This document shows, in pieces, positions 46,254 through 55,861 of a DNA stretch of 64,000 nt. Each line of letters opens with the position of its first letter. Position 1 is the stretch's first letter. Both the position numbers and the translations under genes were made by a program. Where the stretch lies: contig NZ_CP022253.1 of NCBI RefSeq assembly GCF_003119195.2, positions 142,001 to 206,000 of the forward strand, given 5' to 3'. Origin of the DNA: Azospirillum baldaniorum. Lineage in GTDB: Bacteria > Pseudomonadota > Alphaproteobacteria > Azospirillales > Azospirillaceae. The notes under the pieces are model-generated. The model searched no databases, was not told where the DNA came from, and worked only from the letters and a program-made list of their open reading frames with translations.

Positions 46254-48824
46254 TCAGTCGACCAATTCGCGCGGCGCCGCGCCGGACGGCGCGGACGGCG
46301 CCGGTGGGGCCAACGCGGCCGGGGCCAGGGCCAGCGCGATGGCCCGGCGCAGGTCGTCGGCCAGGACGGGCTTGTGCAGGATGCTGAACTTGCCGGCCTC
46401 GGCCTCGGCCAGACGCTCCGGGGCGGTGTCGCCGGTCACCAGGATGCCGGGGATCGGGCGCTTCGACCGCCGCCGCACCTCGCGGATGGTTTCGGTGCCA
46501 GAGTGCCCCTCGCCCAGCCGGTAGTCGGCGACGATCACGTCGGGATCGGGGTGGCGGCGCAACGCCTCAACCGCCTCGCCGAAGCTGGCGGCGGGAAACA
46601 CCTCGTGTCCCCATTGCCGGATCATCGCGCACAGCCCCTCGCGCACGATGGGATCGTCCTCGACCACCAGCACGCGGGCGCCGGCCCGCATGCGCGCGGT
46701 CACGGGGAAGTCCTCCGCCAGCGTCTCGGCCGGGGCGGGGGGATCGGCGAGCGGCACCTCCACCCGGAAGACCGACCCCCGCCCCGGTTCGGAGCGCAGG
46801 GTGACCGGGTGGTTCAGCATGCCGGCCAGCCGGCGCACCACGGCGAGGCCGAGGCCGAGCCCCTGATCGCGGTCGCGGCTGGCGTTCCCGACCTGGACGA
46901 ACTCCTGGAAGATGTCCTCCTGCCGGTCGGTGGGGATGCCGATGCCGGTGTCCCACACCTCGATCCGCAGCACCGCGCCGCGCCGTCGGCAGCCGACCAG
47001 GATGCGCCCGCGGTTGGTGTAGCGCAGAGCGTTCTCGACGAGGTTCTGCAGGATGCGGCCGAGCAGCATCGGGTCGCTGTCCACATGGGCGTCGCAGGGC
47101 ATGATGTGCAGCAGCAACCCCTTGCGCACCGCCACCGGGCGGCTGTTGGCGGCGATGCGGTCCAGCAGCTCGGTCACCGGGAAGACCGCGCGCTTGGGCT
47201 CCACCGCTCCGGCCTCCAGCCGCGACACGTCGAGCAGCCCGTCGAGCAGCATCTTCAGGGCGCCCAGCGCGCGGTCCATGGTGGTCAGGATCTTGCGCAT
47301 GGCGGGATCGGTGGCGCGGGCGGACAGCGCCTCCATCAGCAGCATCAGCGACTGCACGGGCTGGCGCAGGTCGTGGCTGGCCGCCGCCAGGAACTTCGAC
47401 TTGCCGATGTTGGCGCGGTCGGCCTCCCGCCGCGCCTCGGCCAGCGCGGCCTGGGCGGTCTTGTGCTCGGTGATGTCGCGGACGGTGGCGATCACGCTGA
47501 CCAGCCTCCCCCCGGCGCCGCGCACCGGCGAGGCGCGCAGCTCCAGCCAGACCTCCGACGCACCGCGTCCCGCGGCGCCCGGACGGGCGAACTCCGCGCG
47601 CGTGTCCCCGGCGTCCTCCGCGCCGTCGCACAGCGGACACAAGCCCTCCTCGTCCTCCATCGAACTGCCCAGCACGTCCCGCGTGGCACGCCCGTCGGCG
47701 GCGCCGGGAGCGATCCCCATCAGCCGGGAAAAGGCGGGGTTGGTGTAGACCACCGGCACACCCGGCCGGGTGGCGTCGGCGATCAGGATGCCGTCGCCGC
47801 TCCATTCCATCGCCCGGTTGCGGATGCGCAGCGCCCGGTCGCCGTGGCGCCGCCGCTGAAGCTCCACCAGGAAGGCGGTGGTGAACAGCAGGATCACCGC
47901 GGTGGTGGCGGCGGCCCAGATGATGGAATAGAAGCGGTTCTGCCGCCACGCGCCGAACACCGTCTCCACCGACTCACCGACCACCGTCATCAGCGGGTAG
48001 TCGGCGGAGGCGCGGAAGGCGTAGATGCGCTCCACCCCGTCCACCGGGCTGACGACGCGATGGTGCCGGACGGTTCCGCTGCCGGCCTCCGGCCACAGAC
48101 CGGAGCCGCGGAAGCTGCGCCCGAACACCTGGTCCTGAAGGGCTTGGCGGGCCAGCAGGGGGCCGTCCGCGCGGGCGATGGCGACCGAGCTGTCGCGCGG
48201 CAGGTCCAGCCGCCCGTAGAAGCGGGAGAAGATCTCCGCCGGGACGTCGATCACGGCGACGCCGCGGAACGTCCCGTCCGTCCCCTCCAGCCGGCGCGAC
48301 ACCGGGATGAACACGTCCGACGTGCCAGGGCTGACGAAGGGCAGACCGATGACGAACCCCTTCTGGTTCCCCTTCCGGTGGGCGCCGGACTTGTGCCGGG
48401 CGAACTCCTCCCACTCCAGCACCGGGTTGCGGGTGGTGGTCCGCCCCAAGCCCATGGACAGCCAGCTGTTCGCGTCGTAAATCCGGATGGAGGCGGCCAA
48501 TCCTTCCTCGAACGACCGGCGGGTGGGAATCAGGAGCGGAATGTCCTTTTCGACATGGGAGGCGACGTCGATCAGAAGATCGTCCAGCCGGCGGAAGGTG
48601 GCGATGGCCTGTTCCTCGACCAGCTGCGCCATCGCCGCCGTGTGCTGGCGGGTCGTCTGGTCGAGGAAGCGCTCCTCGCGGTCGATGCGGGTCAGCAGCG
48701 TCCACCACAGCGCCGCGATGGCGACGGCGACCGCAACGGCGGGAAGAACGAGACGAGCTTCCATCCCCCGCGGAAAAGCGATCCATCGTCGCACTGCCGA
48801 CCTCAAACACTGCCCAACACGCAT
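46254..48824 (-). CDS. Hybrid sensor histidine kinase/response regulator with Cache sensor
   Basis: About 856 residues. Transmembrane helix 1 is near 24-44, a periplasmic dCache-like sensor covers about 45-300, helix 2 is near 315-340, and a PAS domain follows with a two-Cys insert (GLCPLCDGAED). HisKA is ASHDLRQPVQSLMLLMEA with the phospho-His in SHDLRQ. The HATPase has DTGIGIP and GLGLGLAVV, and the C-terminal receiver (VLVVEDDPIVREGL) has its acceptor Asp in VIVADYRLGEGHSG. The architecture matches NahK-like orphan hybrid kinases. The start is uncertain (48824 or 48764). It is divergent from murJ. Confidence 0.93.
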   Translation of the reverse strand: MRVGQCLRSAVRRWIAFPRGMEARLVLPAVAVAVAIAALWWTLLTRIDREERFLDQTTRQHTAAMAQLVEEQAIATFRRLDDLLIDVASHVEKDIPLLIPTRRSFEEGLAASIRIYDANSWLSMGLGRTTTRNPVLEWEEFARHKSGAHRKGNQKGFVIGLPFVSPGTSDVFIPVSRRLEGTDGTFRGVAVIDVPAEIFSRFYGRLDLPRDSSVAIARADGPLLARQALQDQVFGRSFRGSGLWPEAGSGTVRHHRVVSPVDGVERIYAFRASADYPLMTVVGESVETVFGAWRQNRFYSIIWAAATTAVILLFTTAFLVELQRRRHGDRALRIRNRAMEWSGDGILIADATRPGVPVVYTNPAFSRLMGIAPGAADGRATRDVLGSSMEDEEGLCPLCDGAEDAGDTRAEFARPGAAGRGASEVWLELRASPVRGAGGRLVSVIATVRDITEHKTAQAALAEARREADRANIGKSKFLAAASHDLRQPVQSLMLLMEALSARATDPAMRKILTTMDRALGALKMLLDGLLDVSRLEAGAVEPKRAVFPVTELLDRIAANSRPVAVRKGLLLHIMPCDAHVDSDPMLLGRILQNLVENALRYTNRGRILVGCRRRGAVLRIEVWDTGIGIPTDRQEDIFQEFVQVGNASRDRDQGLGLGLAVVRRLAGMLNHPVTLRSEPGRGSVFRVEVPLADPPAPAETLAEDFPVTARMRAGARVLVVEDDPIVREGLCAMIRQWGHEVFPAASFGEAVEALRRHPDPDVIVADYRLGEGHSGTETIREVRRRSKRPIPGILVTGDTAPERLAEAEAGKFSILHKPVLADDLRRAIALALAPAALAPPAPSAPSGAAPRELVD

Positions 48825-48958
48825 TATGCGCCAGCCGACTTCCCTCTTCAATGGACAACCCGGCGACCAATGATACAAAAAGTAGAGAATAATCAAACTT
48901 TTGCGGGTTGTTTGGCGACGCTGCCGCGGGGACTGGCCGCGAACCGGGCGACCGGCGG

Positions 48959-50533
48959 ATGAGTTTCGCCCGCGCCATCGCCACCGTCGGCAGCCTGACG
49001 CTGCTGAGCCGGCTGGCCGGCTTCGCCCGCGACATCCTGACCGCGGCGGTGCTCGGCGCCGGGCCGGTGGCCGACGCCTTCTTCGTGGCGCTGAAACTGC
49101 CCAACTTCTTCCGCCGCCTGTTCGCGGAGGGGGCCTTCAGCGTCGCCTTCGTGCCGCTGTTCGCGGCGGAGCTTCAGCGCAACGGCCGCGCCGCCGCGGT
49201 GGCCTTCGCCGAGCAGGCGTTGGCGATCCTGCTGTCCGTTCTGCTGCCCTTCACCGCCCTGGCCATCCTGGCGATGCCCGCGCTGATGCACATCCTGGCG
49301 CCGGGCTTCGTGGACGAGCCGGCGAAGTTCGCGCTGGCCGTCGACATGGCACGGCTGACCTTCCCCTATCTGACGCTGATTTCCCTGGTGGCGCTGCTGG
49401 GCGGGATTCTGAACGCGCTGGACCGCTTCGGCCCCTTCGCCGCCGCCCCGATCGCCTTCAACCTGACGCTGATCGCCGCCTTGCTGACCGCGCCGCGGCT
49501 GGGGCTGGAGCCGGGGCGGGCGATGGCCGCGGCGGTGACCCTGTCGGGCGTCGTGCAACTCGTCTGGATGGGCTGGGCCTGCCGGGCGGCGGGGGTGACG
49601 CTGCGCCTGACCGCGCCGCGGCTGACCGAGGGGATGCGCCGCCTGTTCCGGCTGGTCGGACCCGGGGCCATCGGCGCCGGGGTCATGCAGATCAACCTGT
49701 TCCTGAACGTCGTCCTGGCCTCGCTGCTGCCGTCGGGCGCGGTGTCCTTCCTCTATTACGCCGACCGGCTGAACCAGATGCCGCTGGGCGTCATCGGCAT
49801 CGCCATCGGAACCGCGCTGCTGCCCGTGCTCGCCCGCCACGCCGCGGCGGGGGACGAGCGGATGGTCCGCCACTATCTCAGCCGCGCCTTGGAGTTCAGC
49901 CTGCTGCTCGGCCTGCCGGCGGCGGTGGCGCTGGGGGTGGCCGGGGCGCCCATCGTCTCGGTGCTGTTCGAGCGCGGCGCCTTCGGCCCGGCGGAGGCGC
50001 AGGCGACCGCCTGGGCGCTGGCCGCCTACGCCATCGGCATCCCCGCCCATGTGATCGTCAAGGCGCTGAACGCCGCCTTCTTCGCCCGCCAGGACACGGC
50101 GACCCCGGTGCGCGTCGCCGTGGTGGTGACCCTGGCCAACCTGGCGCTGGGCATCGCGCTGATGCCGGTGCTGGGGCATGTCGGGATCGCGCTGGCCACC
50201 GGGCTGACCGCTTGGGCAAACCTCGCTTTGCTGGCCCACGCGCTGCGCCGCCGCGGCTTCCTGCAGCTCGACGGGCGCTTCCTCGGCCGCGCGCCGCGCA
50301 TCGCCGCGGCGGCGCTGGGCATGGGGGCGGCGCTTCTGGTCGGCGCGTCGCTCCTGGCGCCGGGGCTGGAGGCGTCGTCCACCCTGGTCCGCTTCGGCGC
50401 GCTGGCGCTGCTGGTCGGCGGCGGCGTGGCGGTGTTCGGGGCGCTGGCGCAGCTGACCGGCGCCACCGATCTGGCCGACCTGAAGGGCTTCCTGCGCAAG
50501 GACACTCCGGAATTGGAGCCGCCCGTGTCTTGA
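48959..50533 (+). CDS. murJ: Lipid II flippase MurJ
   Basis: A 524-residue MOP-family membrane protein with about 14 hydrophobic helices that moves the peptidoglycan precursor lipid II across the inner membrane. The N-terminus [67 protein letters not shown] is diagnostic, as is [32 protein letters not shown] in the second half. The ATG at 48959 is chosen. It is followed by trpS after 61 bp; murJ commonly follows glnD in alphaproteobacteria, but here about 7 kb intervenes. Confidence 0.97.
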   Translation: MSFARAIATVGSLTLLSRLAGFARDILTAAVLGAGPVADAFFVALKLPNFFRRLFAEGAFSVAFVPLFAAELQRNGRAAAVAFAEQALAILLSVLLPFTALAILAMPALMHILAPGFVDEPAKFALAVDMARLTFPYLTLISLVALLGGILNALDRFGPFAAAPIAFNLTLIAALLTAPRLGLEPGRAMAAAVTLSGVVQLVWMGWACRAAGVTLRLTAPRLTEGMRRLFRLVGPGAIGAGVMQINLFLNVVLASLLPSGAVSFLYYADRLNQMPLGVIGIAIGTALLPVLARHAAAGDERMVRHYLSRALEFSLLLGLPAAVALGVAGAPIVSVLFERGAFGPAEAQATAWALAAYAIGIPAHVIVKALNAAFFARQDTATPVRVAVVVTLANLALGIALMPVLGHVGIALATGLTAWANLALLAHALRRRGFLQLDGRFLGRAPRIAAAALGMGAALLVGASLLAPGLEASSTLVRFGALALLVGGGVAVFGALAQLTGATDLADLKGFLRKDTPELEPPVS

Positions 50534-50594
50534 CCCCGCCCGGTTCCGGCGCGATAACAGCCGCCTTCCAGAAGTTTCGAGCGAGAGTCCTCCC

Positions 50595-51593
50595 GTGAAC
50601 CGCATCTTCTCCGGCATGCAGCCGACCCGGCAGCTTCACCTCGGCAACTATCTGGGGGCGCTGCGCAACTGGGTCGAGCTGCAGAACAGCTACGAGTGCA
50701 TCTTCTGCGTCGTCGACCTGCACGCGCTGACCATCGACCAGGACGCGGAGGTCCTGCGCAACAACATCCGCGAGGTCACCGCGGCCTACATCGCCGCCGG
50801 CATCGACCCGGAGAAGAACATCCTCTTCAACCAGTCCTTCGTCCCGGCCCATTCGGAACTGGCCTGGATCCTCTCCTGCCACACGCCGCTCGGCTGGCTG
50901 AACCGCATGACGCAGTTCAAGGAGAAGGCCGGCAAGCAGAAGGACATGGCGAACCTCGGCCTCTACTCCTACCCGGTGCTGATGGCCGCCGACATCCTGC
51001 TCTACAAGGCCACCCACGTCCCGGTGGGCGAGGACCAGAAGCAGCATCTGGAGCTGGCCCGCGACATCGCCGGCGCCTTCAACCGCCGCTACGACACCGA
51101 GTTCTTCCCGCTGCCCGAGCCGCAGATCCTGGGTGAGGCGACGCGCGTGATGTCCCTGCGCGACGGCACCAAGAAGATGAGCAAGTCGGACGAGTCCGAA
51201 TATTCGCGCATCAACATGACCGACGACGCCGACACCATCGCGACGAAGGTCCGCAAGGCCAAGACCGATCCGGAGCCGCTGCCGGACAATCTGGCCGACT
51301 TGGAGAAGCGTCCGGAGGCCGACAACCTCGTGACCATCTACGCCGCCCTGTCCGGCCAGACGCGCGAGCAGACGGTGCAGCAGTTCGCGGGCGCCCAGTT
51401 CTCCGGCTTCAAGGCGGCGCTGGTCGACCTGTCGGTCGCCAAGCTGGCCCCGATGACCACCCGCATGAAGGAGCTGCTGGACGACAAGGCGGAAATCGAC
51501 CGCCTGCTGCGCCGCGGCGGCGAGCGCGCGGCGGCCATCGCCGAGACGAACCTGAACGGCGTGAAGGACATCATCGGCCTTCTGCGTCCCTGA
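50595..51593 (+). CDS. trpS: Tryptophanyl-tRNA synthetase
   Basis: A 332-residue class I synthetase. The HIGH-type motif is HLGNY at 15-19 ([16 protein letters not shown]), KMSKS is at 194-198, and [12 protein letters not shown] and [15 protein letters not shown] are characteristic. Length is canonical for the bacterial enzyme. The start codon is GTG at 50595, preceded by CGAGAG. It is 61 bp downstream of murJ and probably cotranscribed; a palindromic repeat follows. Confidence 0.98.
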   Translation: MNRIFSGMQPTRQLHLGNYLGALRNWVELQNSYECIFCVVDLHALTIDQDAEVLRNNIREVTAAYIAAGIDPEKNILFNQSFVPAHSELAWILSCHTPLGWLNRMTQFKEKAGKQKDMANLGLYSYPVLMAADILLYKATHVPVGEDQKQHLELARDIAGAFNRRYDTEFFPLPEPQILGEATRVMSLRDGTKKMSKSDESEYSRINMTDDADTIATKVRKAKTDPEPLPDNLADLEKRPEADNLVTIYAALSGQTREQTVQQFAGAQFSGFKAALVDLSVAKLAPMTTRMKELLDDKAEIDRLLRRGGERAAAIAETNLNGVKDIIGLLRP

Positions 51594-51622
51594 GCCAAAG
51601 TGATCGGGTTCAGCCTCCTTAG

Positions 51623-51800
51623 CCCTCTCCCCTCTGCTCACGCGCAAACGAAGTTTGCGCTGACGCGACAGGCGGACCTTCGGTCCGCCGAAAGCGGGGA
51701 GAGGGTGGCCCGAAGGGCCGGTGAGGGGGTTGCGCTTTTGCCGGACATATCGACACGCGCACCCCCCTCACCCTAACCCTCTCCCCAGAGGGGAGAGGGG
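51623..51800 (+). repeat. REP-like composite palindromic element (copy 3, interrupted)
   Basis: The same element as at 27324-27441, but the first hairpin is split by about 60 bp that contain two extra perfect hairpins: GCGCAAAC/GTTTGCGC (51642-51660) and GGCGGACC/GGTCCGCC (51671-51689). The remainder (GGTGAGGGGGTTGCGCTTTT, TGCCGGACAT, CCCCCTCACCCTAACCC) is intact. It lies between trpS and pcp. Confidence 0.8.
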
Positions 51801-51854
51801 ACTTGGAATGCCATAGCCGCAGTTCTTGACCATCCCGACCGAAAGGCGTCCGCC

Positions 51855-52472
51855 GTGACAGCTCCCATTCTGCTCACCGGGTTCCAGCCCTTCGGGGATC
51901 ACGCCGTCAACCCGACGGCGCTCCTCATGGAGCGGCTGACCGGCGAGCCGGGGATCGTCACCGCGGTCCTTCCCGTGGAATACGACGCCTGCGGCGCGGC
52001 CTTCGCCGCGCTGCTGGAGGAACACCGGCCCGCCGCCGCCCTGTGCTTCGGGCTGGCCGCCGGGTCCGAATACATCAAGATCGAGCGGCTGGCCTGGAAT
52101 CGCGACGAGAGCGAGCAGGCCGACAACGCCGGGATGGTGCGCACCGACGACGCCATCGAACCGGACGGGCCGACCGCCTACGGCTCCACCCTGCCCGTCC
52201 CCACGCTGGTCCGCGAGCTGGCCATCGCCGGCCTGCCGGTGACCTTCAGCGACCATGCCGGCGGCTTCGTCTGCAACCACCTGTTCTACCGCGCCCGCCA
52301 CCTGATCGAGACGGCGGACCTCGACGTTCCCATGGGCTTCGTCCACCTGCCGCCGCTGCCCGAGCAGGTCGCCGACCAGCCGGGCCGCTCCGGCCTGACG
52401 CTGGACCAGCAGGAACGGGCGCTGCGCGTGCTGGTCGGGCTGCTGCGCCAGGGGCTGGGGATCGCCGCCTGA
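51855..52472 (+). CDS. pcp: Pyroglutamyl-peptidase I
   Basis: A 205-residue C15 cysteine peptidase that removes N-terminal pyroglutamate. The start ILLTGFQPFGDHAVNPTA is the family signature; catalytic residues are E78 (KIERLAWN region), C140 (HAGGFVCNHLFY) and the His in MGFVHLPPLP near 163. Length is normal. The start is GTG at 51855, with no upstream ATG in frame. It is monocistronic, flanked by the REP element and the convergent YkgJ-type gene. Confidence 0.93.
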   Translation: MTAPILLTGFQPFGDHAVNPTALLMERLTGEPGIVTAVLPVEYDACGAAFAALLEEHRPAAALCFGLAAGSEYIKIERLAWNRDESEQADNAGMVRTDDAIEPDGPTAYGSTLPVPTLVRELAIAGLPVTFSDHAGGFVCNHLFYRARHLIETADLDVPMGFVHLPPLPEQVADQPGRSGLTLDQQERALRVLVGLLRQGLGIAA

Positions 52473-52505
52473 CCCGGCGGCGCCGCTGCGATCAGGGGGC
52501 CGCGA

Positions 52506-53267
52506 TCAGGGGCGCTGCGCCAGCCGCTCCATCTCTTTCGCCCAGCCCGCGTAGTTCTTGTGGAAATCGGCCAGCGCCGGGTCGTTCCGGGTGCGCTCGG
52601 CCAGCGCCTGCATCAGCGGCGCCTGGGCCGCCGCCAGCTCCCGCGCGTCGGTCCGCCGGGTCGCCGTGAGGAAGGAGGACAGGCTGGTCACCAGCTTTCC
52701 CCCCGCCGGGGCCGCGGCCATCTTCGCCAGATCGTTGACGATCCACGGCATGTATTTCAGCACATAGTCGGCGTAGGTGCGCATGACCGGCGCCTGCTCC
52801 AGCAGCTCGGCGCGCTCCCGGTCGAAGTCCGCACGGTCGAGGATGGCGTGGTTGCGGTAGACGACCGGCGCCTCCGCCGAGACGTCGCACTCCCAGCCCT
52901 TGCGCGGAACCAGCAGATCGGCCTGATCCTTTTCCTCGCGGTAGGGGTAGAAGGGCATGGTCCGGCAGCGCGACGGCTTGTCGGCGTGGATGCCGCAAAG
53001 GTTGTCCGGCTGGAGCGCCGGGCAGGGAAAGTGGTTCGGCAGATAGGCACTGGGCTGGATCAGCACCGCCACTGTCTTGCGGTTGGGCAGGCGCACGGTG
53101 GTGCCCAGCCGGGTGGCGAGGTCGTAGGATTTGGCGTTCGACCGCATCACCGTCCAAACCAGCGCCAGCGGGAAGCGGACGGCGTGGGCCACCGCATCCG
53201 TGAGCGTCAGCGGCAGCAGCCCGTGGCAGCATTTTCCGCAGGCGGTGCAGGCGAAGCGCGGTTCCAT
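52506..53267 (-). CDS. YkgJ-family cysteine cluster protein
   Basis: A 253-residue protein with an N-terminal CTACGKCCHG cluster and a second group in DNLCGIHADKPSRCRTMPF, together the CxxCxxCC...C...C pattern of the YkgJ family (predicted Zn or Fe-S binding). The remainder is mainly helical. There is no signal peptide. It begins 15 bp after the YchJ-like gene's stop on the same strand, so these two metal-binding proteins are probably cotranscribed. The family function is unknown. Confidence 0.88.
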   Translation of the reverse strand: MEPRFACTACGKCCHGLLPLTLTDAVAHAVRFPLALVWTVMRSNAKSYDLATRLGTTVRLPNRKTVAVLIQPSAYLPNHFPCPALQPDNLCGIHADKPSRCRTMPFYPYREEKDQADLLVPRKGWECDVSAEAPVVYRNHAILDRADFDRERAELLEQAPVMRTYADYVLKYMPWIVNDLAKMAAAPAGGKLVTSLSSFLTATRRTDARELAAAQAPLMQALAERTRNDPALADFHKNYAGWAKEMERLAQRP

Positions 53268-53282
53268 GATCCGGGTCCGCCC

Positions 53283-53762
53283 TCAGCGGCCGCAGCAGGC
53301 CTTGAACTTCTTCCCCGACCCGCAGGGGCAGGGCTCGTTGCGGCCGACCTTGACGACCCGGCGTGGCTCGCCCTTCGGGTTCACTTCGCCGGCGCTGTAG
53401 AACCACTGGCCGTCGATGCGGCGGAAGGAGGCGCGCTCGTGGTGGCGCATGTCCTGGCCGTCGCGACGGAACTGGATGAGGAATTCGACGGTGCCCTCGT
53501 CACCCTCCTCCGTCGCGCGCAGCACGTCGAGCCGCTGCCAGTCGCACTCGTCGGCCACCCGCTCCGCCTCGGCGCGGTTGAAGTCCTCGCGGATCTCCGG
53601 CGCGTGGGTGCGCTCGACATGGTCGAGGTCGTGGCGCACGAAGGCGGTGTAGCGCGACCGCATCAGCGCCTCCGCCGTCGCGGCGGGCGCGCCGGCCAGG
53701 ATCGGGCCGCAGCAGGTCTCGAAGGAAAGGCCCGAACAGCAGGGGCAGGCGGAGGAGGTCAT
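53283..53762 (-). CDS. YchJ family protein with two SEC-C zinc motifs
   Basis: A 159-residue protein. The N-terminal SEC-C-like [17 protein letters not shown], the NTF2-like middle ([22 protein letters not shown]), and a C-terminal canonical SEC-C motif ([19 protein letters not shown]) make it a YchJ/UPF0225 member. SEC-C motifs bind zinc and often contact ribosomes or SecB. Start at 53762 ([11 protein letters not shown]); the longer frame to 53840 is Pro-rich and unlikely. It is upstream of the YkgJ-type gene. Confidence 0.92.
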   Translation of the reverse strand: MTSSACPCCSGLSFETCCGPILAGAPAATAEALMRSRYTAFVRHDLDHVERTHAPEIREDFNRAEAERVADECDWQRLDVLRATEEGDEGTVEFLIQFRRDGQDMRHHERASFRRIDGQWFYSAGEVNPKGEPRRVVKVGRNEPCPCGSGKKFKACCGR

Positions 53763-53859
53763 GGCGCGCGGGTCCGTCGGTGGGTCCGGGGCTGGTGTGG
53801 CAGGATGGGCCCCCCCGGTCAAGCGCTGCTGACCGAACACAACGGATGGGCAGGGTAGT

Positions 53860-54246
53860 TCAGGCCGAACGGGCGCGGCGCGGTTCGGACGGGGTGTGGA
53901 CCGCCGGCTTCACGATGGCGCGCAGCTCCTCGAGGAAGGCGCGGCCGGTGTCGGTGAGCGTGACGATCTTGCGGCGGCGTTCGCGCGGGTCTTCCTGGGC
54001 CTGGACGAGATCGAGCCCGGCCTTCCCGAAGCTGTGCCAGCGGCTGAGCGCGGCGACGTTGCGCGACGCGGAGGATTGGGCGATGCCCAGGCGTTCCGCA
54101 AGCTCGCCGATGGAAATCCCTTCGTTCTGCGCGATCGTCATGAAGGACAGCGCGTACTGGATCGGCAGGTCGGGATCGAGCTTGCGAAACGCCTCGAGCA
54201 CATGGACGACGGTGGTCACCTCGTCAGGGCGAACGTGGGCCGGCAT
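53860..54246 (-). CDS. MarR-family transcriptional regulator
   Basis: A 128-residue winged-helix protein. The recognition region is [25 protein letters not shown], with the wing [23 protein letters not shown]. It lacks some of the N-terminal dimerisation helix of full MarR proteins but retains [17 protein letters not shown]. The start at 54246 follows GGGAGGGTCGC. The target is unknown: the nearest divergent sequence is a 394-bp gap with only weak ORFs. Confidence 0.85.
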   Translation of the reverse strand: MPAHVRPDEVTTVVHVLEAFRKLDPDLPIQYALSFMTIAQNEGISIGELAERLGIAQSSASRNVAALSRWHSFGKAGLDLVQAQEDPRERRRKIVTLTDTGRAFLEELRAIVKPAVHTPSEPRRARSA

Positions 54247-54640
54247 CAGCGACCCTCCCCGAGCGAGGACCCCATCGGGCCGGTGTGTAGATGATGTTCA
54301 GGCGTCCAAGCCATATCACGAATTCCCCGTTATCCCGCCGGGCGTCGAAAAAACGATCCGGAGAGGCCCAGTGGGCGTGCTCAACGAAGACCGAACGACC
54401 GCAAAACCCCAAAAAGACACACATGGCTTCCTCTCGATATCCGGAATTCGCGTTCCAATGCGCTGGGTTGAAGAAGGGAGCCGTTAGCTCGCTGGGTGGT
54501 ATGGGCGGACCAATCGCCCTGTCGGCGATTCGGGGTGGTGGGTACGATGGCTTTCATCGTGGTCTCCGTGGGTTGAAGAAAGGCAGGGGTTGAAGGAAGG
54601 CGCGGCCCCGAAGGGAAACCGCAGGATCGGGTATCGCCTG
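54247..54640. other. Gap of 394 bp with weak small ORFs and a thrice-repeated motif
   Basis: GGGTTGAAGAA-like motifs occur at 54465-54480, 54570-54580 and 54587-54600. One of them lies just upstream of a possible minus-strand 58-residue ORF. Base composition is lower in GC than the surroundings. No tRNA or strong terminator is seen. Confidence 0.5.
54381..54557 (-). CDS. Possible 58-residue small protein
   Basis: A short minus-strand ORF, ATG at 54557 with GGAGA six bases upstream, encoding a basic peptide beginning MKAIVPTTPNRRQGDW. It follows the DUF1127-like gene by 83 bp on the same strand, the setting in which alphaproteobacteria often carry strings of small basic proteins. Its codon usage is not convincing and I recognise no family; it may be spurious. 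Confidence 0.3.
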   Translation of the reverse strand: MKAIVPTTPNRRQGDWSAHTTQRANGSLLQPSALEREFRISRGSHVCLFGVLRSFGLR

Positions 54641-54841
54641 TCAGCGATACGCTTGCAACGTCAAAAATGACCGGGCATCCGAAAGGTTCCGTTCCCGGAT
54701 ATGTTGGGCCGGGATATAGCCCGCTTCGGTTCCGTCCAGCCCGATGTCGCGCCGCAGATGGGCGCTCAGCGTCTCCACGCCGGCATCATCGCCGTCGCGG
54801 TCCAGCCACTGCCGCAGCAGGGCGTTCCACAAGGTCTGCAT
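54641..54841 (-). CDS. Small DUF1127-like protein
   Basis: A 66-residue protein. Residues 5-40 (WNALLRQWLDR...LSAHLRRDIGLDGTEAG) echo the DUF1127 pattern of a short amphipathic helix followed by L-RDIGL, although the Arg-rich character is weaker than usual. A strong ribosome site (AAGGAGAGGAG) precedes the ATG, the best argument that it is expressed. DUF1127 proteins have been tied to phosphate, motility and RNA processing in other alphaproteobacteria. Confidence 0.6.
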   Translation of the reverse strand: MQTLWNALLRQWLDRDGDDAGVETLSAHLRRDIGLDGTEAGYIPAQHIRERNLSDARSFLTLQAYR

Positions 54842-55134
54842 GACTCCTCTCCTTGGTGCAGAGGAGCAATTAATCCGCTATCGGATGATTTCCGTCAAGC
54901 CCGATTTCCGCGTGCCGGACCAAGCGGTTCGGCTGCTCCGCCTTCGCCCTTGGCGATCCGCTTTTTCCACGGTATGGATTCCCGTCATGAAGGCGACCCC
55001 AAGTACCACCGGCATCGTGCTCTGACGCGTCCGACGCGCGGAGCCTGAACGCGTGCGCCCCGGAAGGGGAGCCCGCGGTGTGTCCCTGCGCCCGCGCGCA
55101 GGCAAAAAGCCGCCGGATCGGCGGCTCACGAGCC

Positions 55135-55782
55135 ATGAGTGGTTTGATGGAAAACGTCTTCGAAAGCCCGTTCAAGGGCATGGTTCTGGACAAGCAGGTC
55201 ACCAACCCGAACATCGTCGTTGGCCGCTACAGCTATTATTCCGGCTATTATCATGGCCACAGCTTCGACGACTGCGCCCGGTTTCTTCTCCCGGACGAGG
55301 GCGTCGACCGGTTGGTGATCGGCAGCTTCTGCTCGATCGGGTCCGGTGCGGCCTTCATCATGGCGGGCAACCAAGGCCACCGGAACGACTGGATCAGCAC
55401 CTTTCCCTTCTTCTGGATGCCCGAGGTGCCGTCGTTCGTCGGCGCGCGGAACGGCTATCGACCGGCCGGCGATACGGTGATCGGCAACGACGTCTGGATC
55501 GGGTCGGAAGCCATCGTCATGCCCGGCGTCACCATCGGTGACGGCGCTGTGATCGGCACGAGGGCGCTGGTGACGCGGGATGTCGAGCCCTACGCGATCG
55601 TGGGCGGCAACCCCGCCCGGGTGATCCGCAAGCGCTTCGACGATGATCTCATCGCGTTGCTGCTCGAGATGAGGTGGTGGGATTGGTCCGATGACCAGTT
55701 GCAGGGCGCCATGCCGATCCTGACCAGCGGCGACGTCGCGCTCCTGCACCGCCACTGGCAGGACGTGATTAAGCACACCTGA
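55135..55782 (+). CDS. CatB-like (xenobiotic) acetyltransferase, left-handed beta helix
   Basis: A 215-residue hexapeptide-repeat acyltransferase of the Vat/CatB group. [24 protein letters not shown] and [15 protein letters not shown] contain the catalytic His of the family (GH in NQGHRNDW); [55 protein letters not shown] is the beta-helix and C-terminal signature. Such enzymes acetylate chloramphenicol or streptogramins, but chromosomal members may have other substrates. Start is at 55135 or 55147. It is convergent with the TetR gene, with a hairpin between them. Confidence 0.9.
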   Translation: MSGLMENVFESPFKGMVLDKQVTNPNIVVGRYSYYSGYYHGHSFDDCARFLLPDEGVDRLVIGSFCSIGSGAAFIMAGNQGHRNDWISTFPFFWMPEVPSFVGARNGYRPAGDTVIGNDVWIGSEAIVMPGVTIGDGAVIGTRALVTRDVEPYAIVGGNPARVIRKRFDDDLIALLLEMRWWDWSDDQLQGAMPILTSGDVALLHRHWQDVIKHT

Positions 55783-55792
55783 CGGCAACCAT

Positions 55793-55828
55793 GTCGGCTT
55801 CGCCTGTTCGCTTGCAGGCGAAGCCGAC
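55793..55828. terminator. Bidirectional hairpin between catB-like and tetR genes
   Basis: A perfect 14-bp stem: GTCGGCTTCGCCTG (55793-55806) with CAGGCGAAGCCGAC (55815-55828), 8-nt loop, 10 bp after the acetyltransferase stop. There is no T-run, so its termination strength is uncertain. Confidence 0.6.
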
Positions 55829-55861
55829 CCCCGTGAGCGACGCCGGACGCGTCCGGAACGC

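Noticed and set aside
54224..54424. A 66-residue minus-strand ORF with GAGAGGAAG before its ATG
   Set aside because: The ribosome site is good, but the protein looks random, overlaps the MarR start and the weak 58-residue ORF, and shows no GC3 bias.
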